Positions 20,944-34,193 of a stretch of 64,000 bases of DNA are shown here, piece after piece. Position 1 is the stretch's first letter. Every line of letters starts with the position of its first letter. Below the pieces are notes generated by a model, which saw only the letters and a list, made by a program, of their open reading frames with translations, did not search any database and had not been told where the DNA came from. A program made the position numbers and the translations under genes. The DNA is from Haliotis asinina. Taxonomy: Eukaryota > Mollusca > Gastropoda > Lepetellida > Haliotidae. Location: the NCBI RefSeq assembly GCF_037392515.1, contig NC_090283.1, positions 20,837,001-20,901,000 of the forward strand, in the 5' to 3' direction.

Positions 20944-23900
20944 GTGTTGTTATCATGTGTGTTATGTAATTATATTATTGGTATGGAGCGGCATTGATAT
21001 GTATGTTTATGCTTGCCAAACCAGTCACGATTACTTGAGGAGATTAAAATATCCATACTGTTAATGTGTAATCTTTGTAGTATATTCAAGATTGATTTTG
21101 CGTTTGCTTTTCTATATGTTTTTTTTTATAAATTTTCGCTATTTTGCTACAGTCAAAAAGATTTACTTTGGCTTTCGTTGTGCAAAGGTCCGTGGTTGCG
21201 GTCTCTAAGTATTTTAGAAAATATGTTGTTGAGACAGTTGGAACCGTTGATCTGCAGTCTTTCAAAATTCATTTTCACGAGACACATTCTCCCGTTTTAC
21301 CATTTCTCACAATGAAAACTGTCATTTCCAACATTCACATTGCGAGCACTTTTATTAAGAAACCAAATAAGTCATTACTACTGGAAGGAGTGAACTGAAA
21401 GTTCATTTTATTACCGAAAGTCACTGAGTGAACTCGCTAACATCGATCTCTTACATTCTGTTAAACGTGTCTTTTTTCGTTTCCTGAGGAAACACATTTT
21501 ACTTTTTTGTAGAAAACCAGTGTCTTATCCCTTAAAACAACACCATTGTCACTACACCAAATGATTTTGAACTTGACCCAAAACAAAGGTTTAACTTACA
21601 GGACTACCCGTAGACATCACTTGCTTGATAACGAGTTTAACAGCTACGCCGAAATGCTGCTTACATTATAAGAAGTTGTATATCCATAGAACTTTCTCTG
21701 TTTTTTTCCCCAAATCATCGTGACCTGAACAGATATTGCTTTGTCAACGACTGAGAGATTTTCAAGTTCTAACCCACACAGATTTCCACATTTTCATCAT
21801 TCTGACTTTTATCTCAGTTTGTTAAGTATTTCAGCATAACTCGCAAAGACAAGACCACTGAGCGGAACGATGACGTTTTCTGTTTCTCCGCGTTCAGTTA
21901 CGTAATTTCAGCAAAGGTCGTGTCTCGTCCGCTGGTCTTGTTTATTGGAGTAAAACAGCTGCCGCTTTCAAGTGTATTTTACTTGTCATGAGCACAGTTC
22001 ATCCATGGATCACACTTGGTCATTAGGTGACACCAGCTTTCAAATGAACAGGTGTTCGTGAATGTATATGGATGAAAATGACTGACTGCGCATGACGCTG
22101 AGCCAAATATCTCACATTCAAAGGAAATCTCGAATTGATTGTTTTATAAGGCGTCTAGCTGACCAGTTCGATTTGGTTTTCTGTATAAACCTCCTTCGCC
22201 GTGTGAACATAGAGTCTAAATACATTGTTGTTTATATTGGGGATGCGGGCAGACTTTATGTACAAATATATGCACACGGATAATCTCGAATTTCGACCTT
22301 TTGTAATATTCTATGTGCTTTGAATTAATTGTCATTTCACTGTAAATATATTGAAATCAATATTTATATACATGAAAGTGTGATTGAACAACCCTGTTTA
22401 CTTGAACAGGAATGGGGACTTAGTCATTTTGCAAGACCCGCACATATTACTCTTTGAAAGACATTGACATTTATGTGCATGTGCTCTGGAAAACCTTGTC
22501 CGGCGCGATATTCCTTTCAGTTTAGTTATTGTGTGCATGCTATGTTTCAAGTTTCAAAATGTGCTTAAGACATATTTTGATTCTCAAAGAATCTGGTTCG
22601 TTTAGCAAGCAAAATATTGCTTTCATTAACACTTCACCAGTACTATACAATATTACAGAATACATAAAACCGGATACACAAAACCAACAAATTATAGCAT
22701 TGTGATGAGGGGTATACGGGGTTATAGGAGTCCGTTTTTATCCATCGAGCCAAATTGTTGCTGACACGGCCCCACAATCCTAAACGGCCTGGTGGGGTGT
22801 GGATTCGGGGGAGGGGGTAACGGAGGAGGTGACCAAGCCAAGGAAAACACAAGTACTCCATACTCTATCATGGTCTTCCTTACCGCTTGAAGATGGACCT
22901 TTCTCACTGTGGTCTACGATGACTCCGGTGAAAGAAAGAAACTTATTCACTGTGAAAACCAGAGGATACTGGAATCCGTCCACGATTTTATCATAAAGCA
23001 CAAAGATTTATTTTTAATTTTTTTTTACAGAAAACTAATTAACTCACAAATGTTCAGTGTTTCTACAAAGAGCTAGTCAGACATAACAAACTTTAACTCC
23101 CCTTTTTACGTTCACTAATATGGAAGTTGTATTTGATCTAATGATATGTATGCATATGTTAATATATTATAGTTCATACGGTTGACGACACATGCCTCAT
23201 TTATATTTTGTATTATATGTTGCATTGGTGAGGTACTGATATAAACTGTAAAGCTTGTTCACCAATCCCAATCAGTGTTACGAAACACACAAAAAATACA
23301 AGAAGGAGATGTGTGGAGAAAATAGAGACATATGGAGAACAGCAATGCCATAACTGAACAGAAATCATTCCCTCTATTGGTGAAGGCCATGTGGGATTAA
23401 TTAAACAAAGAAACCTAGTCGACCATGCCTCATAATCGTCTTACTCCTTAAACAAACAACTTGCCTGGGTTGTCGAAAATTGAAATTTTGTAAATTCGAT
23501 GTTTCAAGTATTACGTAAGGTCGACGCTCGACATGAAGGAAAACAAAATACGTTATACAGTACAATAATGTGGTCTCTAATCCCTTGTCTGTGAAGCTGG
23601 TCGTTAAGATGCTGAAACCTTCTGTCAAGTTCTTCTTTATTCTATATTATGGCCACTGTGTTACAACATGCAGTTTACACTGTTCACAGACCCTTGATTC
23701 ACGATGATGCCAAATTTCTCAATTACTGTTTGTGCGACGACCATCATTCAGGAATTGGTTCCACAGCTCATTCTTTCACCGATGTCTTTGTGTATGTGTT
23801 CCCCCTCGTTAATAAGAGTAGAGACGAGTCTTCTGCTATCCTTAGGCACAAGTTCTCCAAGGTAGTCGACACTCCGGGTGTTATTGGAATAGTGTTGAGC

Positions 23901-24426
23901 ACTGTCACACTTCACTGCTTTTCGACAGTCCTGTTGTGTATTCGAAAAAAAACATTCGACAGTCCGGGTGTGAACCAAAATAGGATATCACCATTGGGAT
24001 CGGTGGATAAAATGGGATGAAGAAACCCCGCATACTCCTCATCACATTGCTTCTATTTACCATAACGGATGTTTAAATCTCACTTTATGTATATACAGCA
24101 TAAAAAACTGAAATCATGTATTTTATTAACGTGGTAGTGACTATAGTCGATTCGAACCACTGCTTCACAGTTCACTGACTGTCGTGGATGCATGCTTTTC
24201 CCACGTGGCCGGGTAAAACATAATGATTTATTCTCCCTCGAAAGGCCACGTGAATCCATCACAAATGGACATTCTTAAATGGGGTAGGAGAAATGTGCCC
24301 TCTACATGCTTATGAACCTTCAACTTGCCGTTACATTTCATCAGTTGTGTACAAATACTGGTATAGAATAATTTTTTTAATACTTTTGTCTTAAATATGT
24401 ATTGATGCAGGGGCACAATATATGTT
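20944..24426. other. Spacer of the foldback; no gene firmly recognised
   Basis: About 3.5 kb, AT-rich. Scattered open frames of 60-123 codons lack motifs. The best candidate is the minus-strand stretch at 22780-23001, listed separately. Confidence 0.5.
22780..23001 (-). other. Possible exon or protein relic, unrecognised
   Basis: A 73-codon minus-strand frame begins MLYDKIVDGFQYPLVFTVNK and contains VDHSEKG. Local base composition is richer in GC than its neighbours. I cannot name a family, and no clear splice pair was found. Confidence 0.25.
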
Positions 24427-24796
24427 CTTGTTCATATCCCGCTCGTCAAACGTCAGAATAAATTCATAGTTATCAAAGCAGACTCACTCGCTGGGCCACT
24501 ACCAGTAAAAAAACAAACAAAAGCAAAGCAAAAATAAATAAATCAATAAATCTAAACAAATAGATGGAATACTAAAAAACACCCAAATATGCACGCCCCA
24601 GGTAAAAAGGTAGAGTGCAAAAGAGGCAAACCGGTTAAAATATACTTAAAATAATACGATTCAAACTCAAAACTATACAATCGTATTTCACTCGGTAAAT
24701 CAGAATGGTCTCAATGTCATAATGTGGGTAGTTACACAATCAAAGCAAAATAGTTTACATGTTTATGTACGATTTATGTAGATGTTTTAAAGATCC

Positions 24797-24994
24797 ATGG
24801 AAAAGGTAGGAAGGATACCCCCATTTGGGAACTTGGGAACAGGGAGACGCCACGGTTCAGTGGTTACAGCTATAGGGCCTTCTGTGTTCTCTGCTTATTA
24901 TATTAAGGATGGTGATGTAGATGAAGGTTACGCAGGAAAATTAGGTGATGTGTGTATACTACGTCAACAGGCAGCTGTGCAGGCAGCCAGATAG
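24797..24994 (+). other. 65-codon ORF conserved in both foldback arms (right copy)
   Basis: Partner of 20035-20235. The C-terminal ~42 residues differ at only about two positions, ending in CILRQQAAVQAAR before the stop. No domain recognised. Confidence 0.35.
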
Positions 24995-25126
24995 ATTGTT
25001 TTAACCTGTCTGACAATTGTTATGTCTGACAAGGGAGAGTATAAAAAGCTGATGTTAACACATGTGATCTGACGATAGTTTTGCCTTCTTTGGCATGTTT
25101 TGGAAGGGACGGCCGTGGTGATTTAT

Positions 25127-25160
25127 TCATTCATTCATTCTTTCATTCATTCATTCATTG
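25127..25160. repeat. (ATTC)n microsatellite
   Basis: About eight ATTC units with one CTTT interruption. It is absent from the matching place in the left arm. Confidence 0.85.
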
Positions 25161-25256
25161 TAAGATTTTGACGGATACAGTAAACTGGCTGAAGTACTGT
25201 TAAACGCAGATGAAGTTGCGATGGAAACGAGCTAAGTCACTCGTTGGAGCATGACG

Positions 25257-26227
25257 AGGCAATATTAAAACGAAACATGCTAAACTGAGTAGATACTCTT
25301 AAAACTACTGGGTAGGTACACGTTCTACACGTAAGGTTTTGCCCATAATAGAATGTATTCAACAACGGAAACTTTGACAACATAATTGTGTCACCTAGAA
25401 AGCAACACGGTTGTGGTGCTTTGTGTTTCCTTTGTGTGTGTGTGTTGAGGGGGAGGGGGGGGGGAGGTTACAAGGGACTAGCTCAAGACTGGTGACTGAA
25501 AATGTGGCAACATTTTGAGTTCTTTCCTTGATTACCCAGTTGAGGATCCTTAATTACTTATTTGTTGTGAAGAAGCACATATTGTGGATTGCATATACAA
25601 GTGGTTATTGGCGAATGTCAGTGGGATTAACAAGGCATATTTCAGTACAATTTAAAGATCTCACAACACTGTTTATTAATATGTCAAAATAGTCAGTGGA
25701 GTTCGGTCACTCTTGATTAGGGCTTTCGGATGAAGAAAAGCCGGGACGGGCAAACGGGAATTACTAAAAATGGAGACCACAATATTAAAACGAAACATGT
25801 TAAACTGGGTAGATACTCTTAAAACTACTGGGTAGGTACACTTTCCAAGCATACGGTTTTGCCCACGATAGAATGTATTCAACAACGGAAACTTTGACAA
25901 CATACCGTGTGTCACCCAGAAAGAAACACAGTTTTGGTGCTTTATGTTTCCTTTGTGAGGGGTTTTACAAGGCCATTAGCTCAAGACTGGTGACTGGAAA
26001 TGTGGCAACATTTTGAGTTCTTTCCTTAATTACCCAGTTGAGGATCCTTAATTACTTATTTGTTGTGAAGAAACACATATTGTGTATTTCATATACAAGT
26101 GGTTATTGGCGAATGTCAGTGGGATTAACAAGAAAAATTTGAATACAATTTAAAGATCTCACAACACTGTTTATTAATGTGTCAGAATAGTCAGTGGAGT
26201 TCGGTCACTCTTGATTAGGGCTTTCAC
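25257..26227. repeat. ~0.48-kb direct duplication inside the right arm
   Basis: Unit 1 (25257-25733) and unit 2 (about 25783-26227) share AATATTAAAACGAAACATG at the start, AACAACGGAAACTTTGACAA in the middle and GTTCGGTCACTCTTGATTAG at the end. The left arm has the unit once (about 19280-19730), so the duplication happened after the arms separated, or the left arm lost one. Confidence 0.8.
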
Positions 26228-26334
26228 AAATAACTTCATAGATATAGCTTGAATTTTGTTATATTTATAGAATACCTAAATTCAAAAGAATTTCAAGGCT
26301 CAGTTTTCTAACTGTGATGTATATATTGCTGGAA

Positions 26335-26615
26335 GTAAAGCTCTTCGTTCCAGATCCGTGAAGATCTGGAGTAGAGCAAGGCTTTAGCAACCCATGCTTC
26401 CCATAAAAGGCGACTAGGCTTGTCGTAAGAGGCGACTAACGGGATCGGGTGGTCAGGCTCGCTGACTTGGTTGACACATGTCATCGGTTCCCAATTGTGT
26501 AGATCGATGCTCGTGCTGTGCTGCTGATCACTGAATTGTCCGGTCCAAACTCGATAATCTACGAACCGCCGCCATACTGCTGGAATATTGCTGAGTGCGA
26601 CATAAAACTAAACTC
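26335..26615 (+). mobile_element. SINE with (ACTC)-type tail (right arm)
   Basis: Inverted partner of 18905-19170 and same family as 58290-58570. The tail reads CATAAAACTAAACTCA with the tandem repeat almost lost. Confidence 0.8.
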
Positions 26616-26699
26616 AGATTATTTGTTATTCAGATTTTAAACTGAAATTATTTGTCATTATAATTTCATCTATTTTAAAACCATATGTTTGCAAAATAA

Positions 26700-27780
26700 A
26701 GAAAACTAGAAAATGAAAATATTTTCGTCCACGAGCGAGATTAGTCGAATTAAGACCGGAATGATTTCATTTTTTTTTTCATGATACTTATTAACAGACT
26801 TTCATTCATTTATAACCTCCAAGATAATAGAAAACCCCTATGAATTTTTAGTGGAAGTCCAGATTCTCTTTAAAAATCGCCCTGAAGTCGCAAAATTACG
26901 TCAAAATCAGTTGAATTGTATGTCATGATACTCATAATGGCACTTTCATTCATTTACATCCTCCAAAACATTGGAAAAGATGTATTTGGAGTGAAAGGAA
27001 ATATTCTCGCCCATGGGGCAAATGTTTTTCGCCCATGAGCGAGATTTTAAATAAAATCGGTCTAAGTTAGCAGAATTAAGTCAAAAATGGGTTGGATTTC
27101 GTGTCATGATACCATTAAATGTACTTGCATTCAATTACTACCTGCAAAACATGAAAAACAAGTATTTTGAGTGAAGGTAAATGTTCTCGCCCATGGGCCA
27201 AAATGTTTTTCGCCCATGGGCGAGAGTTCTTAAAATTGCTCTCAGTTAGCGGAATTAAGTCAAAATGTGTTGAAAGTTGTGTCATGATCCTTATGAACAT
27301 ACCTTTAATCAATTTACAACCTCCAGAACATGGGAAAAGATGTATTTTGAGTAAAAGTAAATATTCTCACCCAGGGACCAAATGTTTTTCGCCCATTTTT
27401 TAAAAAAAATCACTCTCATTAGCAGAATTAAGTCACAATAAGCTTACTTTCGTGTCACGACACTAATAAATAGACTTTCATGTATTTAAAGACTGCGAAG
27501 TATGGAAAAAGCATGTATTTTCAGTGAAAGTAAATATTCTCGTCCAGGGGTCAACATGTTTTTCACTCATGGGCGGGAATTTTCAAAAATCGCTGTCAGT
27601 TAGCAGAGTGAAGTCACATGGAGCTGAAATCTGTGTCATGATACTAACATTTTTTCATTCATTTACAACCTCCAACACATTTATTCTGCACGAAAATAAA
27701 CATTCTCGCCCATTGGCCACTGTTCGCCCATGGGCATGCCCATGGGAGAGCGAGTTTAAATTTTGAGCTTTCGAAAAAAA
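26700..27780. repeat. AT-rich tandem repeats with palindromic core (right arm)
   Basis: Six or more units with GCAGAATTAAGTCA and CTCGCCCATGGGC-like blocks. At 27727-27746 there is a perfect 20-bp palindrome, CCCATGGGCATGCCCATGGG. Confidence 0.75.
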
Positions 27781-27903
27781 AAAATTATCCTTAGCACATA
27801 TACATAATAGCTGCATGTTTATTTTTGCCAAATCCTTTGTGGGAGAGTGGCCACAGTGCGGAGAGTTTGTGGACTTTTGTGAGTCCAGAATTAAATTGTG
27901 ACG

Positions 27904-28433
27904 GGTTAAATGAATTTCGTTGTTTCAGTTGAGGACAGTTGACTGCCAGTTAATACATTCAGGTCTGGAGTAATTCAACTGGGATAATTTTGCTTAGTGA
28001 ATAAACTCCTGAAAGCTCCATATTAAAGTGTAGACTTCGATGTCGTTACAATGATTACTGTTAATTCCTTAGATGAATATTCCAATTATTTCACGATGTG
28101 ACATAAGCGAGAAACACCCAACAAAAAGCAAAATTTATAAATGTTCACTTCCTCAATATATACTGTCAGTAATTAGAAAGACAATGTAATAGATATCCTA
28201 AAATGTGCGCAGACAAGTAAAGGATGATGTAATCGGTTTCATAAAGATTCCTTGCTTACCGAGAGGGTTAAACACCATGTTCACATTAAAACTGACAATA
28301 AAGAAATGGTTGAATGTATATGCTCAGGACATATGTATTTTTGTCGAGTATTGTGGGTGTTGATTCAAGGTAATTATGGGAAATATTCCAGGTGCTGGAA
28401 CCAAGGCAAACCTGATGTAACCGAGACTGAAAG
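27904..28433. other. No gene recognised
   Basis: AT-rich sequence between the foldback and a LINE fragment. Confidence 0.5.
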
Positions 28434-28690
28434 TGAGTGAGTGAGTGAAATAATATTTAACGTCACGTCAGCATTATTGCAGCCATATCGTGACGAGAAC
28501 ATTTAACGTTTAAATGGAATATATGCATGTTATAAAAAAAACTGTCGAAGAAGGACAGAAAACCAACTACAATATCACAGTTTGAATTAAAACTAGCGTG
28601 GAAAGTTGAAACTAATATTACTATTTGTACAATACAATGTAAAACCAGACTGTAGTTCGCCAACAACAGAAGGTAGATCACCAGACTTAG
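28434..28690 (-). mobile_element. 5'-truncated LINE 3' UTR fragment
   Basis: Begins with GTGAGTGAGTGAGTG on the plus strand (the tail) and matches the terminal ~250 bp of the family, including CATATCGTGACGAGAACATT, ending near AGGTAGATCACCA. Confidence 0.85.
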
Positions 28691-30012
28691 GACCCTGATC
28701 GAAAGCAGGGTGCAGTGGGTTTTTTATTTCTGAGTGGAACCCACGAATGTCACCCGTTCAAAGGACATATTAATGTGCTTGGTACAAATTATCAACTAAG
28801 ACACATAAACGCGGTGTGGGCAATAATTTTCAGTATATCGCTTGATTACTTTGTCATACTGTCTGCCAAGCATCGCTTCTACATGAAACAACCATGTGCT
28901 ACGGTAGAAAATATATTGTGGAATATTGTCATTTTTTTATTTGCTTGTAGGCCCTTCTAATAAACTCCTTAACTCGAGAATTATTTACCTACAATATGAC
29001 ACCCATTGTTTCTATCGCCGAAGTGAAAAAATAGGAAGGTGAAAGCCTGAATTACTTTCATTTCCAACGGTGCCATGTATTTCACACGTTGCTCGTTCAA
29101 TCATATTTACATTGACTAATTTGTAATCTAGGTAAATATAATTGTCTACATAGAAAAGTAAACAATATAACGATAAATATGTGGTAAATATATATTACAC
29201 CTGTCTGCTGGACAGGTTATATGTCTTGAAGAACGCCGTTGGTTCGACTCGTTGGTTGCTATAGTTAGCTGGGATTCTATAAATACTTAATGAATAACAC
29301 TTTCAAATAAGGCATCTTACGAACGCGTGACAGACGGGTCGATCTCCCTACACTGTATTGTCAATAATGTCATGAAGCGTACAAACGGATATTGTTGAAG
29401 AAGAAGCCATTTCATCCAAGACATTTCTCAGAAGGTACGTAAATGTACTGGGTACTAGACGGATACAGCTGATCAAAATGCATCTTAAGAACTCTAGTTC
29501 AAGCGTTGTTTGACTAAGGTTTCAGTAGTCTAGTCCTAGGTAAAGATATCAAAGTTTGTGGTGCACGGTTGTAGAACATTCAAATTCCTCAAGATGTGGA
29601 ATGTAATTACCCCTTATCTTACCAAGCAGCATTGGAAGTCACATTGTGTAAAAAATAGTCAGCCATGACGAGATAAACCGTGCACAATGACACCAAATAA
29701 AAGTTATCATGTTGACCCAATTTACATTGGTTCCGGGGACATTGCAGCCATACTTCCGTTAGACGGGTCAGCTAAATAACATAGGGTACGGAATCTATTC
29801 GAATGGGAACCCCCGGTAGCTGGCAGATGCCTTAACATATGTTTCAGAGATAGTTAAACGGTACTACCATTAGACGAGGCAAATGATCTAACCATCAAAT
29901 TGCCAATTGCCAGGGTTGTTTGACAAAGGATGGTTTCTACTTTCCAACAGCCAACTTCCTTCCATGTTGAGTAATATTCTAATAATATTCGTGTATATAT
30001 TTCACATTTTTA
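28691..30012. other. No gene recognised
   Basis: AT-rich. An 81-codon plus-strand frame at 28715-28960 has no motif. Confidence 0.5.
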
Positions 30013-30349
30013 GGTGCAACTGAACGAGCATTTTCATCAGGATTTCAAAGAGGGTCAGGCCAGAACACTTTATCAGAAATTGTTTAATGCGATTCCCTGT
30101 TTTGGCTTAAACCACACGTTCCCGAATTATTTCGGGAGAATAAATGACTGGACTAAGCCCTTGTTTATGGTGGATGCCACCGGTGGGGCAGGACACGCTC
30201 ACCTTTTCGAGAACACCTGGTATCATCACAATTTCATAGACACATACCCTGTCATAGTGACAATCACTGGCTTGTCTGCTACAGACACGATGTTTTTACC
30301 AAGAACATCATACAACTGTAACACAGTTGAAACAAACATCTGTTCATGA
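30013..30349 (+). CDS. Possible terminal exon, unknown protein
   Basis: A 111-codon plus-strand frame follows an acceptor-like CATTTTTAG at about 30004-30012 and ends TAA-proximal with Cys residues (YNCNTVETNICS). AATAAA occurs downstream near 30376. Composition looks protein-like (a GLNHTFPNYFGRINDW segment), but I do not recognise a family. No upstream exon could be joined with confidence. It could also be chance. Confidence 0.3.
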
Positions 30350-30472
30350 CATATAAATAAATCTTAAAATAAAGATTGTTTCCAGGTACCTTCTGAGTAT
30401 ATTTTCATTGGTAACCACTGGAAAACACGGTAGTAAAACAAGAGGAGGCCAGTCAATGTTTAAATTCAGTTT

Positions 30473-30699
30473 TTACATACAGTAAATGGTGTAGGTTGTC
30501 CAAGAATTGTCTTGGTGTGAAGTGAAGACTTTGTCAGTGAGCAGACAGTTGTCATCAGTCGACGCTGTTGCACTGTAGCTGAAGTCGATGCATGAATGAT
30601 GTTTGTGACAAACGATGCCACAGTCCCCGGCTGTTATTGCCAACGTGGTCAGGAACGGCATAGACACCTTCTTGTTCCAGGACGGCTTGTAGTATGAAC
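30473..30699 (-). CDS. Last exon: PAN/Apple-like domain of a secreted lectin-type gene
   Basis: Minus-strand exon with acceptor TTTTCTACAG just upstream of 30699, phase 1, ending at TAA 30473-30475. It encodes CGIVCHKHHSCIDFSYS...NCLLTD...WTTYTIYC, the Cys spacing and W-T-Y ending typical of PAN/Apple modules, which bind protein or carbohydrate outside the cell. It joins in phase to the exon ending at 31281. No polyadenylation signal is obvious just downstream. Confidence 0.65.
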
Positions 30700-31280
30700 C
30701 TGTAGAAAAGTAATTTTAGTGTGAACGGGATTCCTTCAACGTTATATTGACGCTATACTGGTCAACGTCATCGAGTCACGTTACACACCATCTGCAATGT
30801 CTCAGAGTCAGACTGCCAAGTCCATCTTTATGGGTAAAAGTGACTTGACTCGAAGTCAAGATCGCAGACCAACCGATACATCTTTATGGGCAAAAACTCA
30901 ACCTGTCTAACGAAGATAACTTGGATCCAAACAACCCTAGGAACTTCCAAAGTTCGAGGGAACATTTCGAAATAGTTTACTGATAAGTGTTTACGTAACG
31001 CAAACCTCATAACCTCTAAATAATCAAGCTTGAAAGGCAGTCCGTTTTATCAGTCACTTATATGACCAACGTCGGGGTTAATGACAGACAACAACGTCAC
31101 CGCCACTGACGACCAGATCCATTCATTGGTCTCGTAGGACCAGCAGTTTGCCACTTCGGTGATCTCACAGGACCAGAGTTGGTTCCGCAGAGCTCAGTTA
31201 CCTCTGTACAAAACGAAAATATATTAACTTACTGACTCCTACTTCAGAGAATATGACGTAGTACTCCCTGGTTTACTCAC

Positions 31281-31523
31281 GATATGGCTTCATTGCCCCT
31301 TCCCCTTGCACGTCAACATGTCCGATCATGAGGTATGTGGAACTTGTCGATCGTCTTGTGACCCGGACAAAGCGGACAGGGAAGGTGGCATTGCATGTGA
31401 AAGTGAACTTCTCACCAGGAGCAACACTGGTGGCTACTGCTCCACACCACACCACCTGGACATCAGAGCAGAGGCTGATATCCTTGTCCGTCACCTCCAC
31501 GGATGCTTGTTCCATGTAGGTAT
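31281..31523 (-). CDS. Middle exon: second half of an F5/8C or fucolectin-like domain
   Basis: Bounded by acceptor CTGTTTACAG (ending at 31524) and donor GTGAGT (31280-31275). Its length of 243 bp keeps phase 1 at both ends. The product contains VVWCGAVATSVAPGEKFTFTC, then FVRVTRRSTSSTYLMIGHVDV, resembling the second half of galactose- or fucose-binding discoidin/F-type folds (strand pattern and the Cys pair). The split of one domain over two phase-1 exons fits exon-shuffled extracellular proteins. Confidence 0.65.
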
Positions 31524-31712
31524 CTGTAAACAGTCCATGTTTGGTATCACACATAACATGCATGCTTTTTACATGGTAAAGGCCTACTTTCTTGTAGTTA
31601 GGAAAATAATATGGTTACTTTGAATGGTATAGCGTTGAGCCAATTTAACAAACTACATTGAACGTCTTCAAATAAATAAGATGTGAATCGTCAAATCTAT
31701 GTGAACACTGAC

Positions 31713-31907
31713 AATAGTGACTTCTTGCTGTGAGGGTGATGTTGCTGATGGTGAAGAAGCCCCTCAGGTCCACCTCCCACCAGAGGTCGTTGCCTGGGAC
31801 TGTTATTGATTCAGTGTTTGAATAATATATATCAAGAGCACGGCTAGCAACATAGCCGTGGTAGGTACCGCTCTGTTTTGCATCTTTCCCTCTTGAAATG
31901 CTTTCAC
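31713..31907 (-). CDS. Exon: first half of an F5/8C or fucolectin-like domain
   Basis: Acceptor TTCTCTTGCAG precedes 31907, and donor GTCAGT follows 31713. The 195-bp length keeps phase 1. It encodes GKDAKQSGTYHGYVASRALD and then NDLWWEVDLRGFFTISNITL, the A.QS....A..A.D and WW.VDL signatures of F-type lectin and discoidin-like domains. A signal-peptide exon should lie further right (31.9-33.5 kb), but I could not identify it. The role is probably secreted recognition or adhesion. Confidence 0.7.
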
Positions 31908-33423
<1,516 letters not shown>

Positions 33424-34020
33424 GTACGTGTGCATGTCAGATATGTTTCTTCTTAAATATAATTACGTTTTAACATTTATATGTTAGCTAGGCCTCGTTC
33501 GTTGTCAGTGTCCAAGAAAATTTGGTTTCAGATTCCGTGTTTGATAGAAAACATTAAAAAAACATATGTCGTCGTTTCATGAGTGAGTTCATATTTAACG
33601 TCACATCGGCATTATTGCAGCCACATCGTGACGAGGACATTCAGCAATGGAAACGATCATATATACATTATAAAACCAGTCAACGAAGGACAGTAAAAGC
33701 AACTAGACTATCACAGTTAGAATTAAAACTAGCGTGGTAAGTTAAAACTAATATCACTATTCGGACAATACAATGTAAAAACAGGCTATAGATTGCCAAC
33801 AATTGAAGTCAGATCACCATACTAGGGACCATGGGGACTTACAGTACCTTTGCTACCTGCATGGACCCTAGTTGGATTTACATCATCCCCTCAACCGTCA
33901 GCAATTTGTGAAATCTAGCCAGACAATAAAAAGACACAATTTAGCAATTTAGTCCCATCTAGCCAAAAATTAAAAATACACATATACTACGTTTAAAAAC
34001 AGTGGAACAGCTTATGAATG

Positions 34021-34193
34021 TTTTTGGACTTACGTATCCTCTCAGGAGGACAATAATTTTACAATACTTCAACCCCCTTTGAGGGTACAGCCACCAACAA
34101 TTCTAACTGTACTTGGAATGTTTTGGGACTTACGTACCCTCTCAAGAGGACAATAATTTTACAATACTTCAACCCCCTTTGAGGGTACAGCCA
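34021..34193. repeat. Direct duplication of ~80 bp in a LINE 3' UTR
   Basis: GGACTTACGTA.CCTCTCA through CTTTGAGGGTACAGCCAC occurs twice in a row (34024-34096 and about 34121-34193). Confidence 0.85.

Larger units (their letters stand above)
24427..27903. repeat. Right arm of the 10-kb foldback
   Basis: Inverted copy of 17907-20943, longer by ~440 bp mainly because of a tandem duplication at 25257-26227. It also holds a small ATTC tract at 25127-25160, a GT run followed by a G run near 25434-25465, and the satellite block at 26700-27780. Confidence 0.85.

Noticed and set aside
23649..24020. 123-codon plus-strand ORF in the foldback spacer
   Set aside because: No recognisable motif, no splice or start context, and an overlapping antisense frame of similar quality.
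25434..25465. G-run after a GT tract as a G-quadruplex promoter element
   Set aside because: A simple low-complexity tract inside one arm of a duplication, with no gene context.
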